The notes under the pieces were generated by a model. It was not told the origin of the DNA and did no database searches. It saw only the letters and a program-made list of their open reading frames with translations. Shown one piece after another: positions 28,320-38,895 of a stretch of 64,000 bases of DNA. Position 1 is the first letter of the stretch. Each line of letters begins with the position of its first letter. Both the position numbers and the translations under genes were made by a program. The DNA is from Prunella strophiata (lineage: Eukaryota; Chordata; Aves; Passeriformes; Prunellidae): contig JAZBQD010000017.1 in the NCBI GenBank assembly GCA_036583965.1, positions 26,508,385 through 26,572,384 on the forward strand. Reading direction: 5' to 3'.

Positions 28320-28890
28320 TGTGGTATTCACTTGTCTTAGGTTACAATGTAAGATATAACCAAAAGTATGTACCCTATCACCATCTGTTAAAAGCTGGTG
28401 GGGCAGTGTTCTTTATCTCTTCCACAACCCATCCTACCTCCAGGGAAATATCTTCTGTCAATGGACCATTGAGTGTCACTGCATGGCTGATAAAATTACA
28501 TCATCCCATTGTGGGATGGTAATTGGGCTCCTCCTGCCCAGAGGGAGGAGCCAAGCATTTCTACCTGGATAGCATCTGATGTTTTGAACACCACAAGAAG
28601 CCTCATCCACTGAATTCCCAGAGGACAAGAGCTACATAACCACCACTGGACCTTCAGAGGAAGACCAAACCCTCTACAGAATCACTGCTTCAACAGAACT
28701 ACAACCATCATTTCAACAGGACTGCAGCCACCATTTAAGCGGACTGCTGCCACCACCCTGACCAACAGGGTGTCAGTTGCATCCTGATTCTGTCAGTTTT
28801 TCTGTATTATCGCATTTATTTCAATTTTCCTATTAAATTGTAGCTGTGGCTTGGGATCTCCCACTGGCTTGCTTTCAAACTAGTATCTCA
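28320..28890 (+). mobile_element. Solo LTR of an avian endogenous retrovirus, plus orientation
   Basis: It opens with TG (TGTGGTATTCACTTGTC) and carries a GC-rich hairpin 'gctcctcc...ggaggagc' near 28530-28553. A run of similar phrases follows ('caacagaactacaaccatcatttcaacaggactgcagccacc'), then an AT-rich poly(A)-signal-like area 'tattaaattgtagctgtgg' near 28830-28850. This matches my memory of an LTR family common in songbirds. No internal retroviral genes flank it, so it is probably a solo LTR. A target-site duplication could not be confirmed and the 3' edge is approximate. Confidence 0.6.
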
Positions 28891-31800
28891 CTTTACAAAA
28901 ACGAAATGACCAGGTGAAGTGGCAAGATGAAACAAGATTCACCATAGGAGAAAAAATAAGATTTGAAGCTGAAATGTTCAAGTGGGCTGAATGAGGAAGC
29001 ATCTGTGGAAGAGCAAAAGTTTTACCATTTGCTTTGCCTCCTTTTACATCTCACAGATAAAAGCAACTGCACCATTTTTTTTATTTTGATACAGTGTCCA
29101 TTTTAGCAGATATAGTGAAAAAAGAGCACAATATGACTGCGGACAAACTTGGCATGCCAGTTTTCCCTTACCCAATACAACTGGCATTTGTTTTTCCTCT
29201 GACTTTCTCACATGGAAATAGATTTATTCAATATTTTGACAGGAAACCATAAGTATATTTAAGTTCTTTTCTCCCTTAATTTTGCTGCCTACCAAGCTCA
29301 TTCCACAAGTTTTTTAGTGTTGCATTAAGATGCAATTTCATGTTGCCAGAGCAATTAGACAAAGTTTATTCTGTGATTTTGAGTTGCAACAGCCATTCTG
29401 TTAACACAGTGACAGTAGTTGGAGACCAAATGTCAAAACAGCTTCAAGATTTGTCTCATGAAGGGTGTAGCCTTCAGAAAGCCTTCAATCAACTTATATG
29501 ATATAACATATAATATATATGATATAACAACCGATATACTTGTAGATGGGTGATGTACATTTACTAGATAACTATAGACCAACTTAGGAAGTTCTGCAGG
29601 ATTCTTCCTCTGTGTAGCTACACTTGCACTGTCTCCAAGAGTCCACATGGATTTCACCAGAGGAAAGCAGGCCAAACCAAGAATTCAATCAGCAAAAGTG
29701 TTGCTGCATACACTAAAAATAATTTTAGTTGACTTTACTTTAAAGTGGTGGAAAAAGGTTTTACTTCTAGGTAAAAACACTGTCAACAACAAGGCAGAGA
29801 CAACAGCCAGAAACCCAAAAAACAGTTTCCTGCCCTGGTAGAGAACCTGAAGACTAGGTTTTCTTTTGCCCTGCTTCTATGCAAATATTGAAACTCATCT
29901 CCAGAAATACACTCTCCTAACCTACCACGCCTTCTTGAGGAGCAGCCATATGGTCTTGAAGTAAAAAAGCAGTCTGTATGGTGCATACTGCATAACTATT
30001 CAGAGATATATGTGGTGGCTTGATGACTGGTGCAGCCTGCCTGTTCTCCTCTGTTTTTATAATTAAAGCATTATTTTAAATTATATAGCATGAATTCATC
30101 CTCTTGTGTCCTCAGTTCCTCCTTATAGCCTTTCCCTCATTTAAATTTAATATATTTTCCCTTTTCTTTTTCCCTCTACAGACAAGAACTGCAGCAATTC
30201 ATTTCACAGCAATCCCTTCTTGCTGCTTTCCTAATACCCATGTGCATTAAAACCTCATCCATCATTGTTTTCAGAGAGTCAGCTTTTTAATCAGATCTGT
30301 ATGTATATTGGTTTGAGCATGTGGCAGTTTAATTACCCTCTTGAATATGTGAAACACATCTTTGTCATATCTACTTATATCTGAAGAGAGCCATCCTATA
30401 ACACTAATTAAAGAGGGATGATGACAATTTTTCCATACTCAAATTATGTCCCATCTGTCTAGTCATCCTCCTATTCACTCTCTGGATTAATTAAGGGTGG
30501 GGAAAGGTTGTTTCCCTGGAGTTTTGCCTAATGCATGATGAAAAGTCTGCTTTAACAAAGAAACATCCCAGATTCCTTTCTTCTTATCCCAGAGTAAAAC
30601 ACAGAGCAGAGTAGAACAGAGTCCTTTGTTTTGCTGCACTCTGACCAGCTAGTCATATATTGCATGGCATCATGAGACCAGTTTGTGCAAGTTTACAGAA
30701 TCTAGCAGTTGGTCTGGAGGGAGACGCAGCAAGGCCAAGCCACAGCCAGATACTGTTCTCTGAGGCCTGGACCCACAGTTGAAACCAACTTCATTTTGGT
30801 ATTGTTAAAGGAGACCATAGTACCCAAGAGATGTGGTATGAAGGCACAGCAACTTTTCAGCATTGCCTGTTATCAGCATGAGAGTATTTTGCCCATATCA
30901 TTTTCTTTAGGTATTTGAGACATCTAGGTAAATTGCAAAATCTTCTCATCTTGTTTAGTCAGAAAAGTTTCAAAGAATTTATTATTATTAACAAGACTGG
31001 GTTTTCTTCTTCCTAAATGTACCTGCACAGATTCTGTTGTACATTTCAATCAGACCTCCCAGATGCCTAAGCCATTAATCTTCATGTAAACAGCAGCCAG
31101 AAAAGCTTTTAATGCAAAGAAGGATGAAAAAGCCCTGAGGAATCAGGACTGTGTATCAGGGAGGAAGGAATGCTACTTGTACTAGACGTTGTCATACTTC
31201 CACACTACCCTCAGAGGGCACATGCCAGCTGATATCACATGTCAAAAAGTGAAAAATAAGGCAGGGGAAGAGGTGTCAGCAAGGCCTGGGCTTCCCATGC
31301 CCTCATTACATGGGTGGGCTGAGTGAGAGAATAATTTTGATCCACTCCTGCATTAAAAGCCTTTCCACTGCTTTTTCTTGTTGTTGGTGATGGTGGTGGC
31401 TTGGAGTATTTTGGGCTTTGGCTTTTGCGCTGTTCATTTTGGTTTTTGACAGTGTTTTTCTTCTTCCCCTAGCTGAGACTGATACCAGTGTCCTCCACTC
31501 ATAAGAATGCACTGTCACCAGAGATTTTATTAGCTCAGAGAGTGACAGTGCTTTTACTACCATGATTCTCTAGTTTATACAAGGCACTGCAAATAAACTC
31601 TATGAAATTAATTTATAGAAATTACTATATGATATTAATTTAGGGTCATCAATTCCTTACTCTATTCTGATCCTTTAGTTAGGCCAGGAGATAATAATGG
31701 CTGTAAATTTGCATGAAACAGGACTGCTAAATATTAAAACTGCCAAAAGAAATTTCTTCAATAGCCATCATATTTCATTGTCATTTTTCACATACACTAT

Positions 31801-34417
31801 ATAAACCTGGTTTGAATTTCAATATTTCTTCACACTTACTGTACATTTTTCTTTTCTTTCCCCCCGCCCAGCCTAATGCAAAGCTAAATGAGGTACATAT
31901 GCATACTTCACTTTGTAGATTATCTGTCCCATGCTAATCCATTTTCCAAACTACATGATAAAAAAATACAGCTCAACATACATAAAAGATTATTTACATG
32001 TATTTTTTTTTTTCTTACAGAATGTTGAAGATCATGATTTTACAACTTTAAAATAAAATTTTTTTGGGGAAGATAATACATTCAAACCATGCTAAATTAG
32101 ACAGGCATCCTGTGGCTAGATATTTCAGCAATTGTCATGACATAAGATTAAAGAATGTGTTTTACAATCTCAAAATTTCATTGTGGGGAGTTTTTAACCT
32201 CACATTATTAACAGCACTGGACGTCTATGATTACTGACACAGAAATAAAAAACTTATGGTATCCTTTTTTTTCCTTTGTATTGTTGTTTCTATTGCATTC
32301 ACGCTACTTCACTGCTCCTTTTTCTCAGCATTTCCTCCTCAATTAGAGCCCAACAGTCACTGCTTCTTCTCCCCATTTAATTTTTTATTTTATGTTTTTG
32401 TGGTCTTCAACACAACCTTTAACAAACCCTTACACTGTTTTCCACCTAGACCAAACTGCCCTGGTAAGAAAATGAGATCTTCTTTAAGTGAAATTATAGA
32501 GGTTCTCTCACACAGACATTCCAGCTTCCTCCTGCATGAAAATCCTAAACAAAACAAAACAAAGCAAAACAAAATAAAATAAAACAAAGCAAAAACATCA
32601 GGATTTTTTTTACTTCTGTCAGCCAAGGGAAATTCTCCTCATATTTTAAACACAGATGTCCTAAAATACTACCTTTTCTCCTTGCACATTGTTTTGAGCC
32701 ACTTGCACAGTAACTCTTGCCTAAAAGTTGGAATGTTGTTTTCTCCCACATAGCTCTGCAAGTAATCAACATGAAGTTGCACACTTAGATTCATTTTAGG
32801 ATTCCATAGGCTCCTAGGGATTTTGCACCTGCCTCATAGAGTAAGCACACATTCCTTAAAACATTAAAAAGTTCTGGCTACAAGAATACCTGCATTTAAG
32901 CAATAAATGGGTATTTGAGTCCTTAGACAAATATTCTTTCACTAAGTACTGTGAAAAAGGAGGACTGTTTAATAATGGATCCTATTTCTAATATTTTTCT
33001 ATACCTCCATCCCTCTACAACATGAATGGCTGAGTAGAAAAAGGGGACACTTTAAGAAATATGATGAGGGGTTTTTTTTGCCTTAGTTAAGTATAATCAC
33101 AGGAAAATGCACTAATAGAGTAGTACGAAAAAATGTGACCCTGTTGTTGGCACACAGAGGTTGAAATTGCATTCTCCCACTCCAGAAAAGTCCCAATAAA
33201 ATCTTCAAATGTGATTGTTTCATCCTATTTGCCTGCAAAATAGAAAATCTAGCCTTGTAGAAAGATACTAAAATATTTTATTTTTGTAATATGTTACTAT
33301 GTTTCCTATAAGATTGCAATTTTAGCACTCATTTTTTCCCCTTGCCTCCCTTCTGCTAAGATGGTTAAGTGGTTATCATTTTCCCCCTGTTTTGGATATC
33401 TTAATTATTACCTTTACAAGCAGTGTTTACAAGAGTTTACTTATAAGAAAAATGTCATAGTAAAATTTGAGCCTTTGATTTGAAAACAATAGCAGCACAT
33501 TCAATACCAAAAAAGAAATGCAAGGAGGAGTGGCTTCACTTGTAAACTCTTTTAACTAGTCCATCATAAGCATTTTCATGAATTTAATAAAAAGTACCAA
33601 TATCCAATATTCTGAACCTAATGTAATAAATGGTGATCATATTACCCAGTTTTAAAAATTGCTTTACATAATGTAATCACTTACTTGCTCTAATTGAATT
33701 TCACTTTACATCATTTAATAAATGAATGCTGATCATTTGACATAATTGAATAAGTAGTTCAGCTCATTCCCTGTACTTCTTAGGTCAAAAATTATTTGCA
33801 TAGTTTTCCAGGATGATACTGTGATATTTTAGAGTTAAGCTTCCTTTCTTCTCTCAGCTTATTTATTACTCTGTGTAATTCCACCTTATAGGAAGGAGGC
33901 TAACCTAGATGCGCAAGCCATATTTTTCAAAAAAATACAAAGTGTAACTCTACAACCTCCTGCTACTCTACATAGAGCAACTCTACAACAGAGTACAAAA
34001 GCCATAATTTCAATTAAAGAGTCATTTTAACTGATTTAGCAATATCCATGTAAGAGAGGCAGGGACTGAGTCTTCAATCACCTTCTAGCAAAGCCCAGAT
34101 TTTCTACTTTGTGTTTGTGAGACAGAATTTAATTTTGAACTGAAAAGACAAGAGATTTGATGAAGAACAACTCATAATTTAGAAGCTGAATTATGTTCTA
34201 CTCAGAGTTAAATCAAGCCATCATTCACAATAAAGGAAAAAGGGAAAAAATACAGAGTTCTTGGGAAAAAAAAGTTAGAAAGAGGGAAAGACAGAAATAC
34301 AGTTGAGAAAAAGCTGCAATAATGTCTTTTACATTTCAGAAAGAATTCTACCTTTATGATTGTTTCTTTCTACAAAAGATATCACTGGATAATCACCAGC
34401 TCATGCATGGAAGATAT

Positions 34418-34420
<3 letters not shown>
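28891..34420. other. Non-coding stretch, no gene recognised
   Basis: AT-rich sequence. Open frames are at most 108 codons with no recognisable domain. It contains an AAAAC-type repeat at 32547-32596 and a strong isolated splice-acceptor-like motif ending at 32020 (see findings). Confidence 0.5.
32547..32596 (+). repeat. (AAAAC)n/(AAAAT)n simple repeat
   Basis: Units of AAAAC, AAAGC and AAAAT run for about 50 bp. Open frames across it encode low-complexity Lys/Asn/Gln or Phe/Cys/Leu tails and are artefacts. Confidence 0.85.
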
Positions 34421-34451
<31 letters not shown>

Positions 34452-34506
34452 TATATATAGATATATATATATATAGATATATATATATAGATATATACAC
34501 ACATAT
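34421..34506. repeat. (AT)n microsatellite with ATAGAT interruptions
   Basis: About 85 bp of alternating AT with periodic G substitutions ('atatag'), ending in a short (AC)n run. Self-complementary and likely length-variable. Confidence 0.92.
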
Positions 34507-35185
34507 AAAAGCTCTGTATAAGAATAATCACAGAATTTCCAGCTTTGCACTGGATATCAGTTTTTCCCCTTCAAATCTAAAGCAACACAATTTTCAGAAA
34601 TTTTAACTATAAGTCATCTGCTGCCTTCCTATACAGCTGCTAACATTTTTAGATTATGGAAAACAACTGGTGATCCTTTCAGAATGAAGAATACAAAATG
34701 CATAGAATGCAACAACACCTAAGGATTTATGTATCTTACAATACAGAAACAAACTGCACTTGCTTAGAAATAGCACCATTTTTATTTCAAAAGTTATTCC
34801 TGTCCAGAAGCAAGTATTCAGAATCAAACTGCCAAACATCAAAAGGGTAATAAATCTATTGTTTTGTCTTCTACTCTACTGTCAACCATTTATAGCTAGA
34901 GTATGTCTGTTTCATGCATCCTCACACTTATTACCAGGTTTAAGATGTGCTCTTCTACAGGGAAGAATATGCAAGGGAAAAAATAATTACTAAAAGCTGT
35001 TTCAGATCTTTAATGACCAGTTAATTAATTTCATATTTATCTTTTCATTTTCTTAGTGCAGTAAGAGTAGAGGGAATCATGAGCTACCTTAACTTTTAGA
35101 AGACAGGAGAATAGATGAGGATATCCACATAAGTAACTCTCTTTAATCACCTTGAAATTATTACTTTCTGCTTAGTGAAGAAAAA
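34507..35185. other. Non-coding stretch, nothing recognised
   Basis: AT-rich sequence with short chance ORFs only. Confidence 0.5.
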
Positions 35186-35395
35186 TATGGGCATCCCCCT
35201 CTAAGAAGGGGGGTCAGAAACTGTAAAGTTGTTAAGTATAAGATGTGAGATGCCTCCTTAATAAAGGCAAATGGTAAAAAGTACTTTACCCACACCACTC
35301 TTCCACTTTCCTTTCTCCAATAAACCCTTTCTCCCTGGGCCTATTGCTGTCACTTCATTTTAATTGCATCTTTTTAATGTCATAACAGTAACTTG
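35186..35395 (+). mobile_element. Possible LTR fragment (U3-R-U5-like), low confidence
   Basis: A small C/G hairpin ('cccctctaagaagggg') is followed by 'gatgcctccttaataaagg'. A pyrimidine-rich block then contains the AATAAA signal in 'ctccaataaaccctttctccctgggcc'. This arrangement is typical of the R/U5 part of avian LTRs. No TG...CA boundaries or second LTR were found, so it could also be a fortuitous poly(A)-site-like stretch. Confidence 0.35.
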
Positions 35396-37011
35396 CATTA
35401 CAAAGCGTTTATGTGCCAGAGTACCACGAAGTCCCTGGTGTGGTGCTTAACTAGACAAACTTCCTTCATTGCCACACCCATCCTATGTGAAGCAACATGA
35501 AAAAAATGTTTCCTTCTATAATGGTAATAACCATTTCCGTTATTTACTTTGTAACATTCACTCTTTAAGAACTTCTGACGTCTAATGAATTAGTTATTTT
35601 CCTTTATCTAAAGCAATACCTTAATTGTTTGAGGTATGTTTGGAAGGAGGTGTTTGGATTTTGGTGGGGTTTTTTGGTTAGTGTTTTTGTTTGGTTTGAG
35701 TTTGTTGGGTGTTTTTTTGTTTTTTAACTGGAGAAGTTTTGCAGTATATTTCCTGTTTGTTGTTTCACATGGCTAATAATTCAAGAACTGACCTAATGTT
35801 CTCTGTTTTTTTCTCTTTTCTGTTCATGAAAAGGAGTATCTGGTGATTTAGGGTCTGAAATTTGCAGTGAGTTACCTGCAGTTTGGTAAAAAACTTGGAG
35901 CAATAATGATTGAACTGACTATTACTTCAAGCACTAAGAGAGTTGCCAGGTCCAGCAGTTTTTGTGACCCAGACCTTTTCCTTGTTTCCAGGAGTAAAAC
36001 CTAATGTGGTCCAGTTGTAGGCCCTGGAGATCTCCTACACACATTTACCAAAGGATAAAGCTGCTGGAGTGCCCATTCCCAGCTCAGCAGAGAGGCTTAA
36101 GACACTTTCCAAACAGACACAAATATACAAGCACACACTGCACAGTCCAACGCAGGCAGAGCAGAGCCTTTGCCAGCACCTCACCAAACACAAATAGCAC
36201 TGACATAAACAAGCATATGAGTACTCCACATGCTAACTAAGTCCCTTTCAGCACATACAGGCTCAAGGGAGACTGACAGAAAATGAGTAACAAGGGGATT
36301 TAATAAGAAGGCCAGGCATACCTTAAGAAAAAGCAGTAGATTTCTGTTATAATTCAAGCACAAATGTGACCCCACATTACTTTTCTGGCAAAAAAACTAT
36401 TGACTCATTCCTTGCTCTGTCATGAAATAAATGAATGAATATAGACAGACTTTTTTGCTCTATTATTTGGGAATTGTTCCTGTGCAACTCCCAAGACTGC
36501 TTTACCTCTGGCTGCTCATCATCATATTACTTACTCTGTTGCTGTCAAACCTATTTAGATTGTACCCTCATGCCACTACAAAAACTGACATGGATTTTCA
36601 TTGAAGAATAAGTTACTTAAATCAGAATTTGAGCAAGACAAATAAACTTTATCCAAAAGGCTTCTTATAGAAAAAGCAAAGCTTCCAACACAAATTTGAA
36701 AGAAGAAGAATCAGCACATTAATTGCTCTACAAGATTCTAGTACAATTAAGATTCAGTCCAAAAGTGTAGCTCATAACCTCCCAACAAGTTGCCCTGAAC
36801 CAGATATGCCTTTTCTTGCTGCTTCCCCTGCACTCACATACAGTAGATTTGTGTCTGCACATGCTGAAGACTCATCCCCAGAAGATTTTCAGATACAGAA
36901 TGCTTATTGAAAAAAAACTGTGGGAGAACTGATCTAAGATTATGACTCTAAAGAAAAAAAAATCCAGCAGTGATCAACTAGTTTTATTTACAGCTATTAC
37001 TATTTATGCAA
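35396..37011. other. Non-coding stretch; G/T-rich patch at 35.64-35.73 kb
   Basis: No gene recognised. Positions 35640-35730 are almost purely G and T on the plus strand, a low-complexity tract. The rest is ordinary AT-rich DNA. Confidence 0.5.
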
Positions 37012-37029
37012 TTTTTTTTTTTTTATTTT
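37012..37029 (-). other. A-rich tract 3' of the tetraspanin ORF (possible retrocopy tail)
   Basis: On the minus strand, about 64 nt after the tetraspanin stop, the sequence reads AAAATAAAAAAAAAAAAA. It includes an AATAAA hexamer but has no 10-30 nt spacer before the A run. It may therefore be an integrated poly(A) tail with one substitution rather than a working signal plus cleavage site. It fits a retroposed origin of the gene but does not prove it. Confidence 0.45.
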
Positions 37030-37092
37030 GTTCCAATGCAACAGTAAAGTAGTAGAAAGCTGAGGAAACATGTAGCAGATCCAGCAAAGCAG

Positions 37093-37911
37093 CTAGTACC
37101 TATAGTCCTGTGAGAAGGTATATGAGTCCAGAATATGGAGTTCACGGAATGGCTGACGTCTCATGAGGATGCCATTGCTGACACCAGCCAAGAGCTCCAA
37201 GATGCTTAGCACAGTACAACACCAAAAAATGTGCAGCATGGAAAAACACAACTGGTCTTCCATCTTCTTGAGACAGCCTTCCTCAAAAAGCTGCTCCACG
37301 TGGCCTAAGTCTCCCCCGCAGTGAGAATGCTGCTCCTTACAGCAGCTTTCAGGGACACAAGCTGGATGATAAGAAGAAGATGATGCCTTTAGCCAGTCTG
37401 TGTAGTTGTGCACCCCACAACACTGCAGCTTCCTCTGTATCATATCCACAGCACTGTTTCCAGGATCCTGGGAGCATGTCCAGTTGTGCTGGTGAACAAG
37501 GTAACCCATAGCACTTTCCAGCTGAGAAGCTGTCCTAACACAGTAGGAATGTGCCAGAACTGCTGAAGACATTTCTAAGCAAAGAAGGAGCAGCAGCAAG
37601 TACATGAGAGTCCCTTGCTGATTGCGGGAACACTTCAGAGAAATAGAGACAGACAAAACACCAGTAGGTAGCAATATAAGTGCAGTTGCAAGAGCCAACC
37701 AACCAGGGAGAGACAAATAAGACTCCTGAAATAAATAGCTGTAGTTCTTGAACATCAGGATCACTGAAATTCCACAAAACATTTGAGGTGCAGCAGTGCC
37801 CCAGAAGATGAAGCCTAGGAGCCCCAGCAGAAATTGAGCAAAGGATCTAAGGTAGGCATCCTCATAGCACCACATAGAAGGCAGAATCATCAAAGCCTTA
37901 ACCCTCCTCAT
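37093..37911 (-). CDS. Tetraspanin, TSPAN3-like, single-exon (272 aa)
   Basis: Four-pass membrane scaffold protein of the tetraspanin family. Such proteins organise partner receptors in plasma or endosomal membranes; the partners of this one are unknown. Numbered from the ATG at 37911, hydrophobic segments lie at about 24-54, 69-92, 102-122 and 224-248, with a large extracellular loop at about 123-223. The loop has the family signature CCG (164-166), PESCC (187-191), Cys198 and Cys213, plus extra Cys146 and Cys185. NXS/T sites are Asn56, Asn143 and Asn169. Cys94 and Cys231/232 could be palmitoylated. The pattern around 'QRKLQCCGVHNYTDW', 'FIFWG' and the C-tail resembles TSPAN3, whose human form is 253 residues. 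The open frame starts at GTG 37920, but the first ATG is 37911 (A at -3, in-frame TGA seven codons upstream). ATGs at 37890 and 37875 are alternatives; the last best matches the usual short N-terminus. Vertebrate tetraspanin genes normally have several coding exons, so the unbroken frame suggests a retrogene. Membership in the family is firm; function and expression are not shown. Confidence 0.82.
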   Translation of the reverse strand: MRRVKALMILPSMWCYEDAYLRSFAQFLLGLLGFIFWGTAAPQMFCGISVILMFKNYSYLFQESYLSLPGWLALATALILLPTGVLSVSISLKCSRNQQGTLMYLLLLLLCLEMSSAVLAHSYCVRTASQLESAMGYLVHQHNWTCSQDPGNSAVDMIQRKLQCCGVHNYTDWLKASSSSYHPACVPESCCKEQHSHCGGDLGHVEQLFEEGCLKKMEDQLCFSMLHIFWCCTVLSILELLAGVSNGILMRRQPFRELHILDSYTFSQDYRY

Positions 37912-37955
37912 TGTGCTCACTCCAGCTAACCCTCATCACCCACATTTAAGAGGCT

Positions 37956-38227
37956 TCAACACCACTTATCCAGGTGCAGCAGATGACATCTCCACTTAAA
38001 ACCAATTCGCAAGAGAGCAACTCTGATAAGGCTCCTTAGGACAAAAACTATGCCTTGCATCAGCTTAACCACATGCTGCTGCAGCTTGTTCAGCACAGCC
38101 TGCAGAAACCAGGAAGGTGTGTGCCCAGCTTGCATTGGAGAGTCCCTTACACTGCTGTCATTGGAGACATTTGCACTTGAAGGAAGACAGCTGGAAGAAG
38201 GCTGCACTCCTTTCATGTTTGGAAGAC
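37956..38227 (-). CDS. Candidate small ORF or 3' exon upstream of the tetraspanin (hypothetical)
   Basis: An open frame ends with TGA 42 nt before the tetraspanin ATG on the same strand. It lacks an ATG at its head: the frame opens at a GTG at 38264, just after a stop. At 38228-38229 there is a convincing splice acceptor (pyrimidine-rich TTTGACCATTCCTCTGCATTTAG), giving about 90 codons from 38227. An internal ATG occurs four codons into this exon. The product has a Ser-rich N-terminal part, then a basic, amphipathic to hydrophobic C-terminal half (residues such as LMQGIVFVLRSLIRVALL). I recognise no family. It may be the 3' exon of a small protein starting at 38895, the 5' leader of the tetraspanin mRNA, or chance. 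Confidence 0.25.
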
Positions 38228-38676
38228 CTAAATGCAGAGGAATGGTCAAAGTGGTAGCCAGCACTGCTTGTTCAGATTATTTGGACTGCCCAATTCTACA
38301 GCAGTAGGCAGGATGGCAACAAATGCAAGTCAGAGCCATCTACAAATGAATGGTTTAAGCAAAACTCTTCAATAAGGAATCTCCACAGGTGATACCCATC
38401 TAGACTCATTATCCTCCTCAACACCCTTATCATTCATTCAGTGTTTTGCCATAATGATGTTAATAATAATCTGTCCTCTTTTACTCAGCAAGACTTTCCT
38501 GTAGATAGCTTCAATTACTCAAGACACCTGGATGAGAAATCCCTGCCATTTCACACTTTTACCCCTCAGTTTGCTTTACCAGTGATTTGACTGACTGCTG
38601 TAATGACTGAATACAAGAGGCAGTAAGTGCTATATTAAGTTTTCTTTGTGTGTAAAGAAACTGCATTACACACCAG

Positions 38677-38895
38677 CTAAATCACTTCACAACAATAACA
38701 AAGGGAATTGATGCCAATTATCAGCATTATCAGAAGAATATTATTGCTCAAACTTGTGGTACGTATGAGCCAAGCAGGATTGGAAACCCACATAAAACTT
38801 GCCACAGGTGCCAGGAAGGCAGATCCCAAGCCCAGCAGTGATTCTGTAATCATCCTGATGAAGTCCCTTAAGGTCTCTTCAGTTTCCCAAGACAT
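38677..38895 (-). CDS. Candidate small membrane-protein ORF or first exon (hypothetical, 72 codons)
   Basis: ATG at 38895. The N-terminus is acidic and hydrophilic (MSWETEETLRDF). Two hydrophobic segments follow (about residues 15-37 and 50-68), and the frame ends in a Cys-rich stretch before TAG. A possible but weak donor (T|GTGAAG) at 38690 would leave phase 1, which matches the phase of the acceptor at 38228-38229. Joined, this gives a protein of about 158 residues ending 42 nt before the tetraspanin. No homologue is recognised. At this length the frame could be accidental. Confidence 0.25.
   Translation of the reverse strand: MSWETEETLRDFIRMITESLLGLGSAFLAPVASFMWVSNPAWLIRTTSLSNNILLIMLIIGINSLCYCCEVI

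Noticed and set aside
38050..38307. 85-codon Cys-rich plus-strand ORF
   Set aside because: Antisense to the region just upstream of the tetraspanin; no family recognised and the minus-strand interpretation fits the context better.
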